Source: Pipra filicauda
Lineage: Eukaryota > Chordata > Aves > Passeriformes > Pipridae
Assembly (NCBI RefSeq): GCF_003945595.2
Contig: NW_024104356.1
Span: 970,781 to 1,034,780 of the forward strand
DNA length: 64,000 nucleotides
Reading direction: 5' to 3'
Shown here piece after piece: positions 22,273 through 33,400 of this stretch. The notes below the pieces were generated by a model, which worked only from the letters and a program-made list of their open reading frames with translations, did no database searches and was not told where the DNA came from. The stretch's first letter is position 1. Every line of letters begins with the position of its first letter. The translations under genes and the position numbers were made by a program.

Positions 22273-25200
22273 CTAGGAGCCACTCTCTTTCTCAAGATGG
22301 GCTTCTCGATGTCCACTGGGCCTGAACGCCCCTCGCCCTCTTGATGCTCTGGGGTAGGAACCACGCTCCTGAACTCTGGACCTTTCCCACCTCCCACAAT
22401 CCCAGGGCCTGTGGTGACCCTGCCAGCTGGGAGCTGCTCTGTGGTCGCTGTGGTTGAATGTCAGGTTCTCCTTTTTCTTGCCCCGGGTCTCAGCTCCCTT
22501 CTCTGCACTCCATCTGTCCACATCACAGTGCTCCTCTTTCAAGTCCACAGCCTCCATTACTGGTGAGGGATCTTCAGGGCACAAATCTTTTCTTTCAGCC
22601 AAGGGAGCAGCCCTACTTCTACTGTGAGGCTTTGGAAACTCCTGATTGTGCCTTCCAGCAGGTCTCCGCTCTGGTCTCTGGCTGAAGCCCCTGGGCCCCC
22701 TGGAGCCATGGAGTGGATGACAGGCTTCTTCTCCCGGTTCTTGCAAGCCACTGCATGGCTGCCTGCCCTGGCCTCTGAGGCCTGGCCTCTCCCCTCTGTG
22801 CTTCTCCCTCTTGCTCGGTTGCTCCCTGGGCACAGCAGGCCTCTCAGGACGCCCAGGTTCTGCCCTGGCCTCCGATGCCCCAGCTGGCTCTGGAGTCGAG
22901 GCTTGGCCGGGCGGCTGGGACACATCTGCAGTGCTTGCACTCACCGGCAGCTCAGAGGCAACAGCTGCTTGGCCTGGATCCGCAGCAGCTGGAGGCTGAA
23001 AGAAAGAGGCCACTGGTGAAGAAAAGGACAGGGGTGTCCCACAGCAGACGACAGCGCTTGGTCCTGCAGCCCAGGGTGCCCTCGGCAGCTCTCTGCCCCC
23101 AGTGCCATACCGCCTGGAGGCTGATGAAATAGCGGTTCCTCTCTGCTTCGGGGTCGATGATACCTCCTTTCTCTTGCTGTCTCTTGAAAATTAGGCGCAG
23201 TTCTTCCTGGTGCTGCAGCATCTTGGCATCTGGCCTGTATGGCTCCTGAGTGGCAGAAAGCAAGGCAGGGTAAGGGCTCTCTCAACACTTGGCAGGGATA
23301 GGCAGTAGCAGGGCTAGGAGCTACTCCCTAAACCCTCCTTTGATTGCACAGTGCCAGGCACCTGCTTCCCTTTGCCACATTGCCAGGCCTACAGATGCAC
23401 GGGAAATCCCTGGACAGAGGCAGAACATCCCAGTGCAAACCCACTGTTTCTGCAGTGACTGCCTTGGGATGTCGTGCTGTGGGGCGGGATGCAGAGCAGC
23501 TACCATCAGGTCACTCTCCTGACCTGATTGTATCCCAATGAGTGCAGGGACATGCCCCATGGCAGAATCACCTCTCCTCCAGCACATCTGCTCACCTCAG
23601 GGCTATACAACTGAACCTGCTCTCTGTGAGCTACCCTTTGGATAGGACATCTGGGAGGACCTGAGAGGGCACATTCATTCATCTGTTACAGTGTCACAGT
23701 TGAAGCTACCCAGTGGTAGCTGCACAGCTGGGCAGGTGAGCCCCCATCTCTTACCAGAGGGTGCTGTGGAGGCGGTGCTGCCTTCAGAGCAGAGAGATCA
23801 TAGACCAGGGTCTCCCGGCAGACAGGGCACTGCACACCGGCTTCCTGCGGGGAGGCAAAAGGTGACAGCAAACCCTGTCTGCGACTCAGGTCATGCACTG
23901 CCTGATAAACCTGCCCCTCTTCTGCCAGGGTAGGAAAGCCCAGGGGAGTTCCAGCAGTGTGAAAGCAGCCTGGGTCTCAATGACTGCTATGGAAGGTGGC
24001 ACGCTGGGACTTGTGCTACAGCAGCTGGCTGCTGTAAAAACCACCCCTGTCAGCACCTAGGGCTTCAGTCCTCCTTAGCCTAGAATCTATTTTTCTCTGC
24101 TTCAAAGTGGAGCATGTCATCTATGCAGCACCTCTTTGAAAGGGTTTGTAGGAAGGAGCATTTGACTGGTTTCATGCTCAGCTCCACTGTTTGCTCTGCA
24201 GCTGAAAACTGTTCCAGCACCTGCTCAGGCAGATTTTATCATCCCAGAATGCAGGTGATCGTGTTTACCCTGCTGCAAACCCCTGCAGTTCAAGGACTAG
24301 GAAAGGAGCTCTCTTTTCTAACTCCTGTGGTTCCAGAAGTCCAAAAATGCAACCCCCTGCTCCCTCCCACAGCATGCATCTTTGGTTGGAAAGGGTCCTT
24401 GAAGATCGCTTGGTCTAATCCCTGCTCTGATTCTCAGCACAGGTACAAAACTGACTGTGCTGCCGGGTCACACTAGCCCTCATTCCGTGTCCCAAAGAGG
24501 GTGATACAGATGTCATGAGGGTCTGTGCAGGGGGCGAGGGGAGGGGGCCCAGGGCCTGGTACCTGTTTGGGAGATGGTGAAAGGTGTTGATCTCTCTCCT
24601 CCTGCTGCATGAGGATCTCCTCCTCCATGTGCTGGGCATAGCGGGCCAGACAGTGGGAGTGGAAGTAGTGGTAGCATTGGGTCTTTGTGAAGGCTTCTCT
24701 CTCCTGTCAAGAAGGGCAGCTTTGAAGGGTTTCTTAGCACAGGGTTGTGTAGCCTCCCCAGCTGAGGTAGGTTTTCACTTCCATGTCAGCGGTGGCAGTG
24801 GGAAACTAGTGCTGACTACAGCCACCTAACATCTGCTCAGCTTCATCTCCACTTCTTCAGCAAATACTGGGATGCTGCTCCTTGTTTCAAGTGTTAGAAA
24901 CACTCCTAATGTCATGATGCAAAGTTTTCATGACTGATTTCTCTGTGTGTGTTTCTGTGTAAGCAGCAATCTTCCCATCTGATGTGTTCTCCTTCCTAGG
25001 CAGGCATTGACTTTCCTTGCAACTCACACAAGATCAGCTCCCCGGCCCTCACAGACCTCAGTATCCATCACACGTGGATGTGTTCCAGTCCCTCCTGACC
25101 ACCTGTGTGCTGAACTCCAGGTGAGGTATGACCTATACAGGGAAGCTGAGATACACCAGCAACTATCCTCAGACCCTACCCACTTCTTGGGAGATGCTCT

Positions 25201-26908
25201 GGCATATCTTGCTGCCCCTGTGCCATTTCTGTAGATGATTATTTCAGGCCGATGGGGAGAGTAGCGTGTATCGCCCTCCGAAGGCCCACGTGCAGGCGGA
25301 TCACCCACAGAATGGGGGCAGGGGCCTGCTGGGGTGCACCCTGGCCCCAGGCTGATATTCCAACCCCAGGCTCCCCGTTCTCTTGCCTCACTTCCCAGTC
25401 AGCTTGCAGGGCCAGGAGACACATGCCTACCTGGAATCCATAAAGGCAGATCACACACTGTCCATGAGGAATGTTGTTGTCAGTGAGAATCTCCTTCCCC
25501 TTCTGTGGAAGCATTAAAGCAAACATTTTACTCACCGGCCTGCACATGTGCTCAGGGCTCTCCCGACCCCATGGGCGGCCAGGGACCAGTGTCTGTGGCT
25601 GGTAACCCCCAACTTCCCCCAACTCTCACCTCAATGAGTTCATAGAGCACCTCTGTCCCCAGCCTGGCTTCAGCAACACTTCTGAGGGTCTGGGAAATCC
25701 TACAGCAAAGCAGCAGAAATGCTTAACACAAATTTAGCTACACCTTTTCACTGTCCCACATACCTGCCATCCCGCCATGGTTACATGAGGAACAAACAGA
25801 GCACTGGCCTTCAGGCTTTGCTTGGAGCACAGGATGGGCACAGGTGCACACACATATTCATGTGCTGTCCTGGCTCCCCACAAGCTGGTGCACAGGAAGC
25901 CTTTGACAGGATTTGAAGGAGCAGGTTTGCTGACGGCCTCAGCTTGAGCTCAGTTTTGGTGAATCCCAGGCTTTGTTTATCTGATGGCAGTCCCTGAGCA
26001 GGTGTGGTGGGAGCCGCTGGCAACACATTCCACTGCACCAAGGACCGGAGCACAAAGGCAACAACAGGCTGCTTGAATCAGTCCCACCTCTGTCAGAGCA
26101 GGACCAGCAGCTTCCAAGGCACCAGGGATTCAGATTACATTTCAAGGGGACCACAGGGCAACAACTACAGGGTGGACCCCTTGGTGTCAAATTCAGCAGC
26201 AGTGGCTCCCATGAGATTTAGGACAAAGAGATTTAGGGACCTGTATCCATCCACTAACCAGACATGGGATGTCATGTGATTTAGTGAAGGGTTTTCCATA
26301 AGTTTTGCCTCCTGGATCTCTGGAGGAAAGGATTGCCCTCTCCCTGCCCTCCTGGCACTCACTTTTGAATTTGCTCATCTGACAGGCCCCGCGGGTTCCT
26401 GATGGAGATCTCCGGAGTTTCATTAGGATACTAGGAAAAAAAAGAGAAACGCCCAAAGCACAACAGGAAAGGTGGAGAGGCCCTGGGCGGGGAGGAGCAG
26501 GGGCGAAGGGGGCGGGCAGTCTACCTGCGGGGGCACGGAGAGCACCAGGGTGAAGCGGACGTACTGGGAGTCCTGGTCCTCGGCCGTGGCGGGGTGCAGG
26601 GTGATGCTGATCTCCCAGGGCTCCCACCTGGAGGAGGGGCAGGCCGGGGTGAGCGGGGCGGCGCCGGGCCGGGCCGGGCCGGGGATGTGGGACGCGGGAC
26701 GTACCTGCCGCGGCCCCGCGCCACCCGCAGCTCCTCCAGGTAGATGGACTCCAGCACCTCCAGCTCCGGCAGCAGCACCCTGCAGGGACCGACGGGGCAG
26801 GGGTCAGACGGCCCCACTGGCCGGGGGGTGCGGGATCGCGGGGGCCCGAGGAAGGTGCGAGGGGTGTTACCAGTCCGCCGCCTCCGCCTCTTCCCCGGCC
26901 GCCGCCAT
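22273..26908 (-). CDS. RNF25: E3 ubiquitin ligase RNF25 (10 exons)
   Basis: RWD- and RING-containing E3 ubiquitin ligase (AO7). Exons in transcript order: 26908-26871, 26779-26705, 26627-26525, 26430-26363, 25699-25630, 25502-25431, 24703-24563, 23844-23755, 23245-23111, 22995-22273 (TAG). Total is 505 codons, 504 residues; human is about 459. The N terminus is MAAAGEEAEAADW. The RWD domain spans roughly residues 12-120, with EVLESIYLEEL and the YPNETP turn typical of RWD folds. The RING follows: CVIC in one exon, CYHYFHSHCLARY in the next and CPVC in the third, so the zinc ligands are spread over three exons. A conserved block (RQQEKGGIIDPEAERNRYFI) precedes a long Pro/Arg/Glu-rich tail that accounts for the extra length. 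It shares a divergent promoter with STK36. Confidence 0.97.
24381..24430 (-). mobile_element. CR1 LINE 3'-end fragment
   Basis: The plus strand reads GGTTGGAAAGGGTCCTTGAA then GATC, close to the complement of the 3' end of avian CR1 (GGTTGGAAGGGACCTTAAAGATC). It lies in an RNF25 intron. The terminal octamer repeat is not seen. Short and diverged. Confidence 0.6.
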
Positions 26909-26921
26909 CGTCCCGCTCGCT

Positions 26922-26948
26922 CCGGAAGCGGAAGCAGAAGCGGAAGCG
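26922..26948. repeat. GGAAGC hexamer array (ETS-like sites)
   Basis: Four adjacent (C)GGAAGC-type hexamers, one altered to AGAAGC, lie 14 bases upstream of the RNF25 ATG. CCGGAAGCGG is an ETS/GABP-type site. The array is both a short tandem repeat and a probable core-promoter element. Confidence 0.7.
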
Positions 26949-26956
26949 GGGAGCGC

Positions 26957-26970
26957 GTTGCCAAGCGACG
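26957..26970. promoter_or_regulatory. Candidate RFX X-box at the STK36/RNF25 promoter
   Basis: GTTGCC-A-AGCGAC matches the X-box pattern GTNRCC(N0-3)RGYAAC at 11 of 12 half-site positions. RFX factors drive many cilium genes, and STK36 acts in motile cilia. It lies 49 bases upstream of the RNF25 ATG and about 440 bases upstream of the STK36 ATG. Confidence 0.45.
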
Positions 26971-27407
26971 GCGCGGCGGCGGCGGGTGTGGGGCAGGAGC
27001 GGAGCGGGGTGAGGGCCATCCCGTCTCGTCCCACCGCGGGATTGCTGCGGGGCATCGGCAGGGCCCGTCCAACCCCAGGGTTGCTGCGGGGGCATCGGCC
27101 GGGGCTCGGGGCTTGTCCTGCCCTGGAGCCGGTGGGCAGGGACGGAGCCTGGCGTGAGGGTGGGGAGGGCGATACCCGCCCAAGGGACCCGGCCCCCGGT
27201 GCAGCACCGCGGTGAGTGGGAAAGCCCCGTCCCTCGGGATCTGGGATCGCAAGGGGTGCAGCGCTGCCTTCCCAGCGCTGGCACTGCCCGGCTCCGTCGC
27301 GGCTGCAGCCGGTGCCCCATGGCAGCCCGTGGCGGGGGGAGAGAGGGCGAAGCGCTGCTCCTCACCATCCGCTTTGCCTCGGCAGCTCAGCGGCCCCGGC
27401 CCGAGCG

Positions 27408-30400
27408 ATGGAGCGGTACCACGTCCTGGAAATGATCGGCGAAGGCTCCTTCGGGCGCGTGTATAAGGGGCGCCGGAAACACAGCGCCCAGGTGAGGGGA
27501 AAGGACCGGAGGTCTGCTCTGTGGTGCCGGGGGCTGATTTCTGGTACCTCTTTGGTTCTAAGGCTGTGCCAGGCCTTTGGGACTCAGCACTGATTCGGGT
27601 TTCTGCTGACATACCTGGCCAGCTCCTGATGTCTTTGTGGGCCAAAAACCTGGCCACAATATTGCCAGCGTGGTCTAGAAGGTTCCAAATAAAGGGCAAT
27701 AATCACTTCCCTGCAGCTTCTTTAGCCTAGGGTGCTGCCAGTGCCCCTCACTGCAGAGCACACTGCTGGCTTATGTTAGGCTTGCTGTCCACCAGCATCT
27801 CTAGGTTCTGTCCCATGTTTCTGGAAGTCCTGATTTTATCTGTGTTCACTGACCTTTGCCTTAAATACCAGTGTGAAAAGTAGTGTGAACACCAGTACTT
27901 ATGTGCAAGGACCTGAGGAGAGCCCCAGCTCCAAGTGGTCCATTCAACAAATGTCTTGTTCAGTGTGCTCAGCTGGAAAGTGCAGAGTCCGATTACGGTT
28001 AAAAGCAGCCTTTGCCAGGGTGGGCTTGACCAGAAGCCTGATCTAATCCCAGCTTTTCCTACTTGAAAAGGTGGTGGCCTTGAAGTTCATCCCCAAGGTG
28101 GGGCGGTCTGAGAAGGAGCTGAAGAACCTGCAAAGAGAAATTGAGATCATGAGAGGCCTCCATCACCCCAACATCATCCAGATGCTTGACAGCTTTGAGA
28201 CTGATAAGGAGGTGAAGGGGACTACTCTGGGCAAATGCTTTTGCTCGACTGGGCCAGGGGAACAAGGGCTGGTCCCTGCTGTCCTGGCGACATCTTTTCT
28301 CGGGAGTTGCTGGTGACACCATCCCAGGGTCTGGTTAGTGTTTTTCAGAGCCCTCTGGGATGTGCTGTGTGGGCTGCACTAGGTTATATGCAGAGGAGAA
28401 GGAGATGACTAGGGGAATGCAAGATGAGTGGTTTAAGATTACAGGATGAGGATGACTCTTCAGTCATCTCATCAGTCTTTTCAGAGACTGGCTTTTCACT
28501 GATTTATACTCTCATGGAGGTAATAGGATAAAAGGACTGAAGACTGTGCAATGGGGCATGAGGGCATGAAATAAAGTAATTGGGCAGCATTCAAAACAAG
28601 CTCAAGGGAGTGATTCTATTTACTGGGTTTGGGAGTACTGTTCTAGGTTTGTCCTATCCTTCCCTCTTCCCTTGTTTTTGCTGGCTGTACAAGATACAAG
28701 ACCTCTGCTAAGTGCCAGGCCCTTGCTGCAGTGCAGCCATGAGGGCTCTCTTCCATCCCAGGTCCCAACCCAAGGTGATGGACTGTGCACAATGACAACC
28801 CAGCACCCCCCTCAGACTTCCTACTCTGCTCTGTCCTGGTCCCCAGGGCCTTATCTCACCATGCTGCTCTTCCCTCCAGGTGGTGGTGGTGACTGACTAT
28901 GCAGAGGGGGAGCTTTTCCAGATCCTGGAGGACGATGGGAGTTTGCCTGAGGACCAGGTGACTGTCATGGTGGTGCCCATGCAGTGTTTGCAGGTTGAAG
29001 AGAACAGGATTTGTCTGCCTGCAGGCAGAGGGTCTCTGCTGTGAGCCGGGACGTGTCAGGAGGGTGAGGGTGCCTCCGGAGCTTTACCTGGCAGAGTTTC
29101 TGAAAAGGATGAAGAGGGAGCTAAGTTGCACCATGGGACAGTGGGGTCCTGCAGGGACCTTGGTTTCCTTGTTCCCTCTCCAAGGGCTACAGCACCAGAC
29201 TGCTGCCTTGGCCATTGGCCTACTCCAAGGAACTGCTGGCCCACAGCTGGGGTTGGTCCCTGCCCCAAGAGGCCAAGAGCAGAAGTAGGGGTACTGGGGG
29301 AGCCAGGCTGTTAGGGACATGGTTGTGCCAGCGGGTGGCACCGTGGGACACAGTGTGAGGCTCCCGTGTCTCTGGCAGGTCCAGACCATCGCTGCTCAGC
29401 TGGTCTCTGCTCTCTATTACCTGCACTCCCACCGCATCCTGCACCGAGACATGAAACCCCAGAACATCCTTCTGGGCAAAGATGGTGTTGTCAAGCTCTG
29501 TGACTTTGGGTGAGTGCTGGGGGCCAGCTTGAGGGGGACACTTGGCCTTAAGGCAGCCAAGAGGTGCAGAAGGGGGCCGGATTCTGTGGATATTTAGAGG
29601 TTAAGCAGAGAGGGAGGATTTTGTCCTCCAGAGGGAAGAAGTGTTGGTAAACTCATAGGGAACTCCCTGGGAGCTGCAATGGATGTTTCAGCCTGAACTT
29701 GCCATCTGTGCTTTGCTCTGAGCAGGTTTGCCCGTGCCATGAGCATCCATACCATGGTGCTGACCTCCATCAAGGGCACCCCACTGTATATGTCCCCTGA
29801 GCTGGTGGAGGAGCGGCCGTATGACCACACAGCAGATCTCTGGTCTGTGGGCTGCATCCTGTACGAGCTGTTTGTGGGCACTCCTCCCTTCTACACCAAC
29901 AGCATCTTCCAGCTTGTCAGCCTCATCGTCAAGGACCCTGTCAAATGGCCCACGGCCATGAGCCCGGTGTTCAAGGTAAGGGCGAAGGCCCTATGTGCAG
30001 GGTGAGCTCTGTTAATACAGCTTTGGCCTTGCTTGCTGCCCTGGTGAGTCACTCTTAGCTTTCATGCCCCTAACAGGGACTTTGGAACATAGACAAGGGA
30101 TGAGAACTGGGCCTCCTGGGAGGCGGACCCTTATCACTGCTGTCCATAAGCTGGAAAACTGGGGCCAACAGCAAAGGAGTGATTTACTGGACTGGGAAGG
30201 GGAACGTCTTCCTGTCTGCCCTAAGCACTAGAGCTACTCGTTTCCCAGAGCCAGGCAGGGAAGGCAGGCCTCCTGGGTGCCCTCACTGGGGGAGACTGGT
30301 GGGTACGCTGTGCACACTGGTGCATGCTCAACATGTCTCAGTGATCCTGTTGTCTTGTAGAGCTTCCTTCAGGGACTACTAATGAAGGACCCCCACCAGC

Positions 30401-33400
30401 GTCTGTCATGGCCAGAGCTGCTCTCTCACCCATTCATTGCTGGACGGGTTACTGGTGAGTACCTGCTTTTTGCAGCACTGGACAGGTCCATTTCCTCCTC
30501 CTACTGCCTGGAGACTCAGAGGACCGCCCTTCCCTGCTATTTTTACTATCCTAGTCTTTGCCTCCCTCCTCTCAGCTTTCTCCAAGCACTGACTCCTAGC
30601 TGCTTATGAAGTTCTCCTCTCACCTCCCCAGTGATCGATGACACAGAAGAGCATGGGATCTCAAACCCCTTTACCACAAAGCTGTCCCCAGAACTGCAGG
30701 CCCTGAAGGAACAGCAAGCCCATTCCCTGGTCCCCAGGAGCAGCCAGTCCAGGATCCTGAGAAAGGCCCAGCGGAAGATGGTTGAAGAGGCACAGAAAAA
30801 GGTGGAGGAAATTGAGGGGTTCTCCCGGCTGTGTCCCACAGTCGGGGCAGAGGAGGAGCACTGAAATGGGCCCTGGGGGAAACACATGAGTACATGGGTC
30901 AGGCTGGGGTGTCAGTGACACACAAAGCGGGATGTGGGGTGCACAGGGTGGTAGGGTCTAGGAGACTCATCTGTCTGATTAACTGCCCTGACCAAACTTC
31001 TCTGCCACCATCAGGGGCAACTGAAGGCAGGTGATGCATCTATGAAGGACTCTGGCAATGGACACCCCAGGCATAGACCCAGAGCAGGTCCAGGCAAGGC
31101 AGCCCCTGAGGAGGGGGAGCCACTGGCTGCCTCCAATGAGAATAACTCTGGTCTCCTGCAAGGAAAGAGCAGCATGGCAGAGTGGGAATTGGAGGAGTCT
31201 CTTCCTGACCCATGGTGAGAGAGGGCTGAGGCTGGGGCAGGAAGAAAAGGGGGAAGAAAGGTCTTTCACTGACTGTGTTGTTTCCTTGGCCAGCCAGCAC
31301 AGCATCTCTCGAGACTATGAGCGGGAGTTTCCTGGAGCAGGTGCCTCTCCACAGCCTGATGCTGGCAGGGCAGAGCCCTGGGGCAGGCGCAGCATTGAGG
31401 CCGTGGACCTGGAGAGTGAGGTAAGACAGTGTCTTGAGGTGGGGACACCAGGACCTAGTCTCCAGGGGCTGGTACAGAGACCCTGGGACTGGCAGGGTCT
31501 GTGGCATCAGTCCTCTCTCCTCCATGGCTAGGAGCTGGAGAGCGATGAGGAGTGGCAGCACTTGATTGAGGCCACTGAGCCCTCGGCCATGCAGCTGAGC
31601 ACACCTCTGAGCCTCCTGAGGGACCCAGCCTTTCAGCACCGTGTCAAGGACTGCCTGGCAGACTCTGCTCAGCAGGTAAGTAATGGCAGTAAGCTGGCCC
31701 AGACAGCTGTAACTGGTGACATGGATGCCGCCTTCTTCCCCAGGATTGGGTTTGGAACATCTGGAGAGTTCTTAGTCCAGCAAGCAAAAAGATCCCCTGC
31801 TTCTCCAGGAGTTGGAGCTGTCTTATGCACTTAGCTTGCCATCTGCGACTCTGCTGTCCCCTGCATGAATGCTTGAGGGGCTGCTCCATGGCTGATGGAG
31901 AGGCCAAAACCGCTGCTAATTATGAGCTCTTCTGGCTTCTCCATGTCCAGGTGCTGGAAGGGATGCTGGAGGGCGCCTCCTATCTCCGTCCTGTGCTTCG
32001 TGTCGTGGGGAACCTCCTGGCTACCCGGTGTGACTCTGAGCTGCTGGACCACTTCTGCCAAGAACTGAATGTGCCTCTGTCCCTGCTGTGTTTAGCCAAG
32101 CAGATCCTGGAGAGTGGTTGCACCAAGCAGGTGGGTATAGGACCCCAGAGAAATTCAGGCTCCTTCCAGCCCTGCAGAGTGCTGGTGCTGAGGAGGCGCT
32201 GGTGTCCTGCTGGAGCTGGCTCACAGGACTGGTGCCTCTTCCAAGCATCCTTGAGAAGGGAAAGGTTCTGGCAGGGAAGGATCCTATCACAGTGGTGTGG
32301 GGATGGCCAGCAGACAATCCCCACTTTCTGTTTCTTTCTGGATCCTGCAGCAGCCCTGGTGTATCACTGTGCTGACAGACCTCCTCATGGTGACCACGGT
32401 TTATTTCAGCAGTGAACGCAGCCTGGAGGAGAGTGGGCAAAAGGACAGGTAAGGACAACCTTCTGTGCCCTGAGGTCTCTTGTGGCCACTTTGGGGGACC
32501 AGCAGTAAGCAGGAGGGTAGTGTTCATACTCTGCAGCCAGAGTCATCTCTGAGGGGAAGCATCATGGACTAAGCACCTCATGCCAGATTGCTGTGCTCAC
32601 AGAGGAGCGCTTTCCTTCAGTGGGACTAACTAAGGGGAAGGCAGCTGTGCTGTCCACAGTCAGTGGACACACAGTCCAGTTGTGCTGCCCACTAACAGAA
32701 GCTCACAGTGTGAGTGCGTGCTGCCTGCCCCATTAGCCAGGGCCACATGGGCCTGGCCAGATCCTGCCCTCGTAACCAGGGGCCATGATTCTCCACTCTC
32801 ATCTGCCCCTGCTGCTTCCCCCAGCCTGCAGACCTTCCAGGAGAGTGCTGGCTGCTTCCTGGCCCTGCTGCCGGAGCTGCTGGCTGAGCCAGTCGACAGT
32901 GAGATGAGACTCTGCCAGCAAAGCCTCCTGGTAAGGGTGCCCCCATCTCCCTCCTCCCCACCCTTTTCTGTAGGGACAGAAGGTGTGGGGCTGTCTCTGT
33001 AATGTCGAGGGGATGCAGGCTGAGGACCCTTCTCCTAGCTATGGGTCTGATGCATTCTCGTCAGGGCAGGCTGTGTTACCCACTGTCTCACCCACTGTGG
33101 GGGATTGCATACAGAAAGGAGGTCTCTGAGGGGGCACCTTCCCTGGCTCTGCCATTCTGGGGTAGCTTTACTGGCTGAGCCAACAGCAAGTGCAGTCCCT
33201 GATACACACCCTCGCACAAATGGCCTTGTGGCCAGGCAGTGTCACTTCACCAGATGTGTCCCTTGTTCTGCTACTGAAAGCTCTGCTGCTGGGATTGTGC
33301 TGGGTGGGCACAGTGTTGGAGTATGATTCACATGTGACTCAGGCAGCAGATGTATACAGGCTTGTATTTGGTATCATCTTGCTTTTAGTCTTTTTTTTTC

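Larger units (their letters stand above)
26870..27407. promoter_or_regulatory. Bidirectional RNF25/STK36 promoter (CpG island)
   Basis: Strongly CpG-rich sequence covering the RNF25 first exon, the gap and the STK36 leader; start codons lie 500 bp apart on opposite strands. It holds the GGAAGC array and an X-box-like motif at 26957-26970 (GTTGCCAAGCGACG). An acceptor-like CTCGGCAG just before 27385 may begin the STK36 exon that carries the start codon. No TATA box. Confidence 0.65.

Noticed and set aside
26193..27699. Two ~390-codon minus-strand open frames over the RNF25/STK36 promoter
   Set aside because: They are chance frames in CpG-island sequence, rich in Pro/Arg/Ala, and conflict with the clear RNF25 and STK36 exons.
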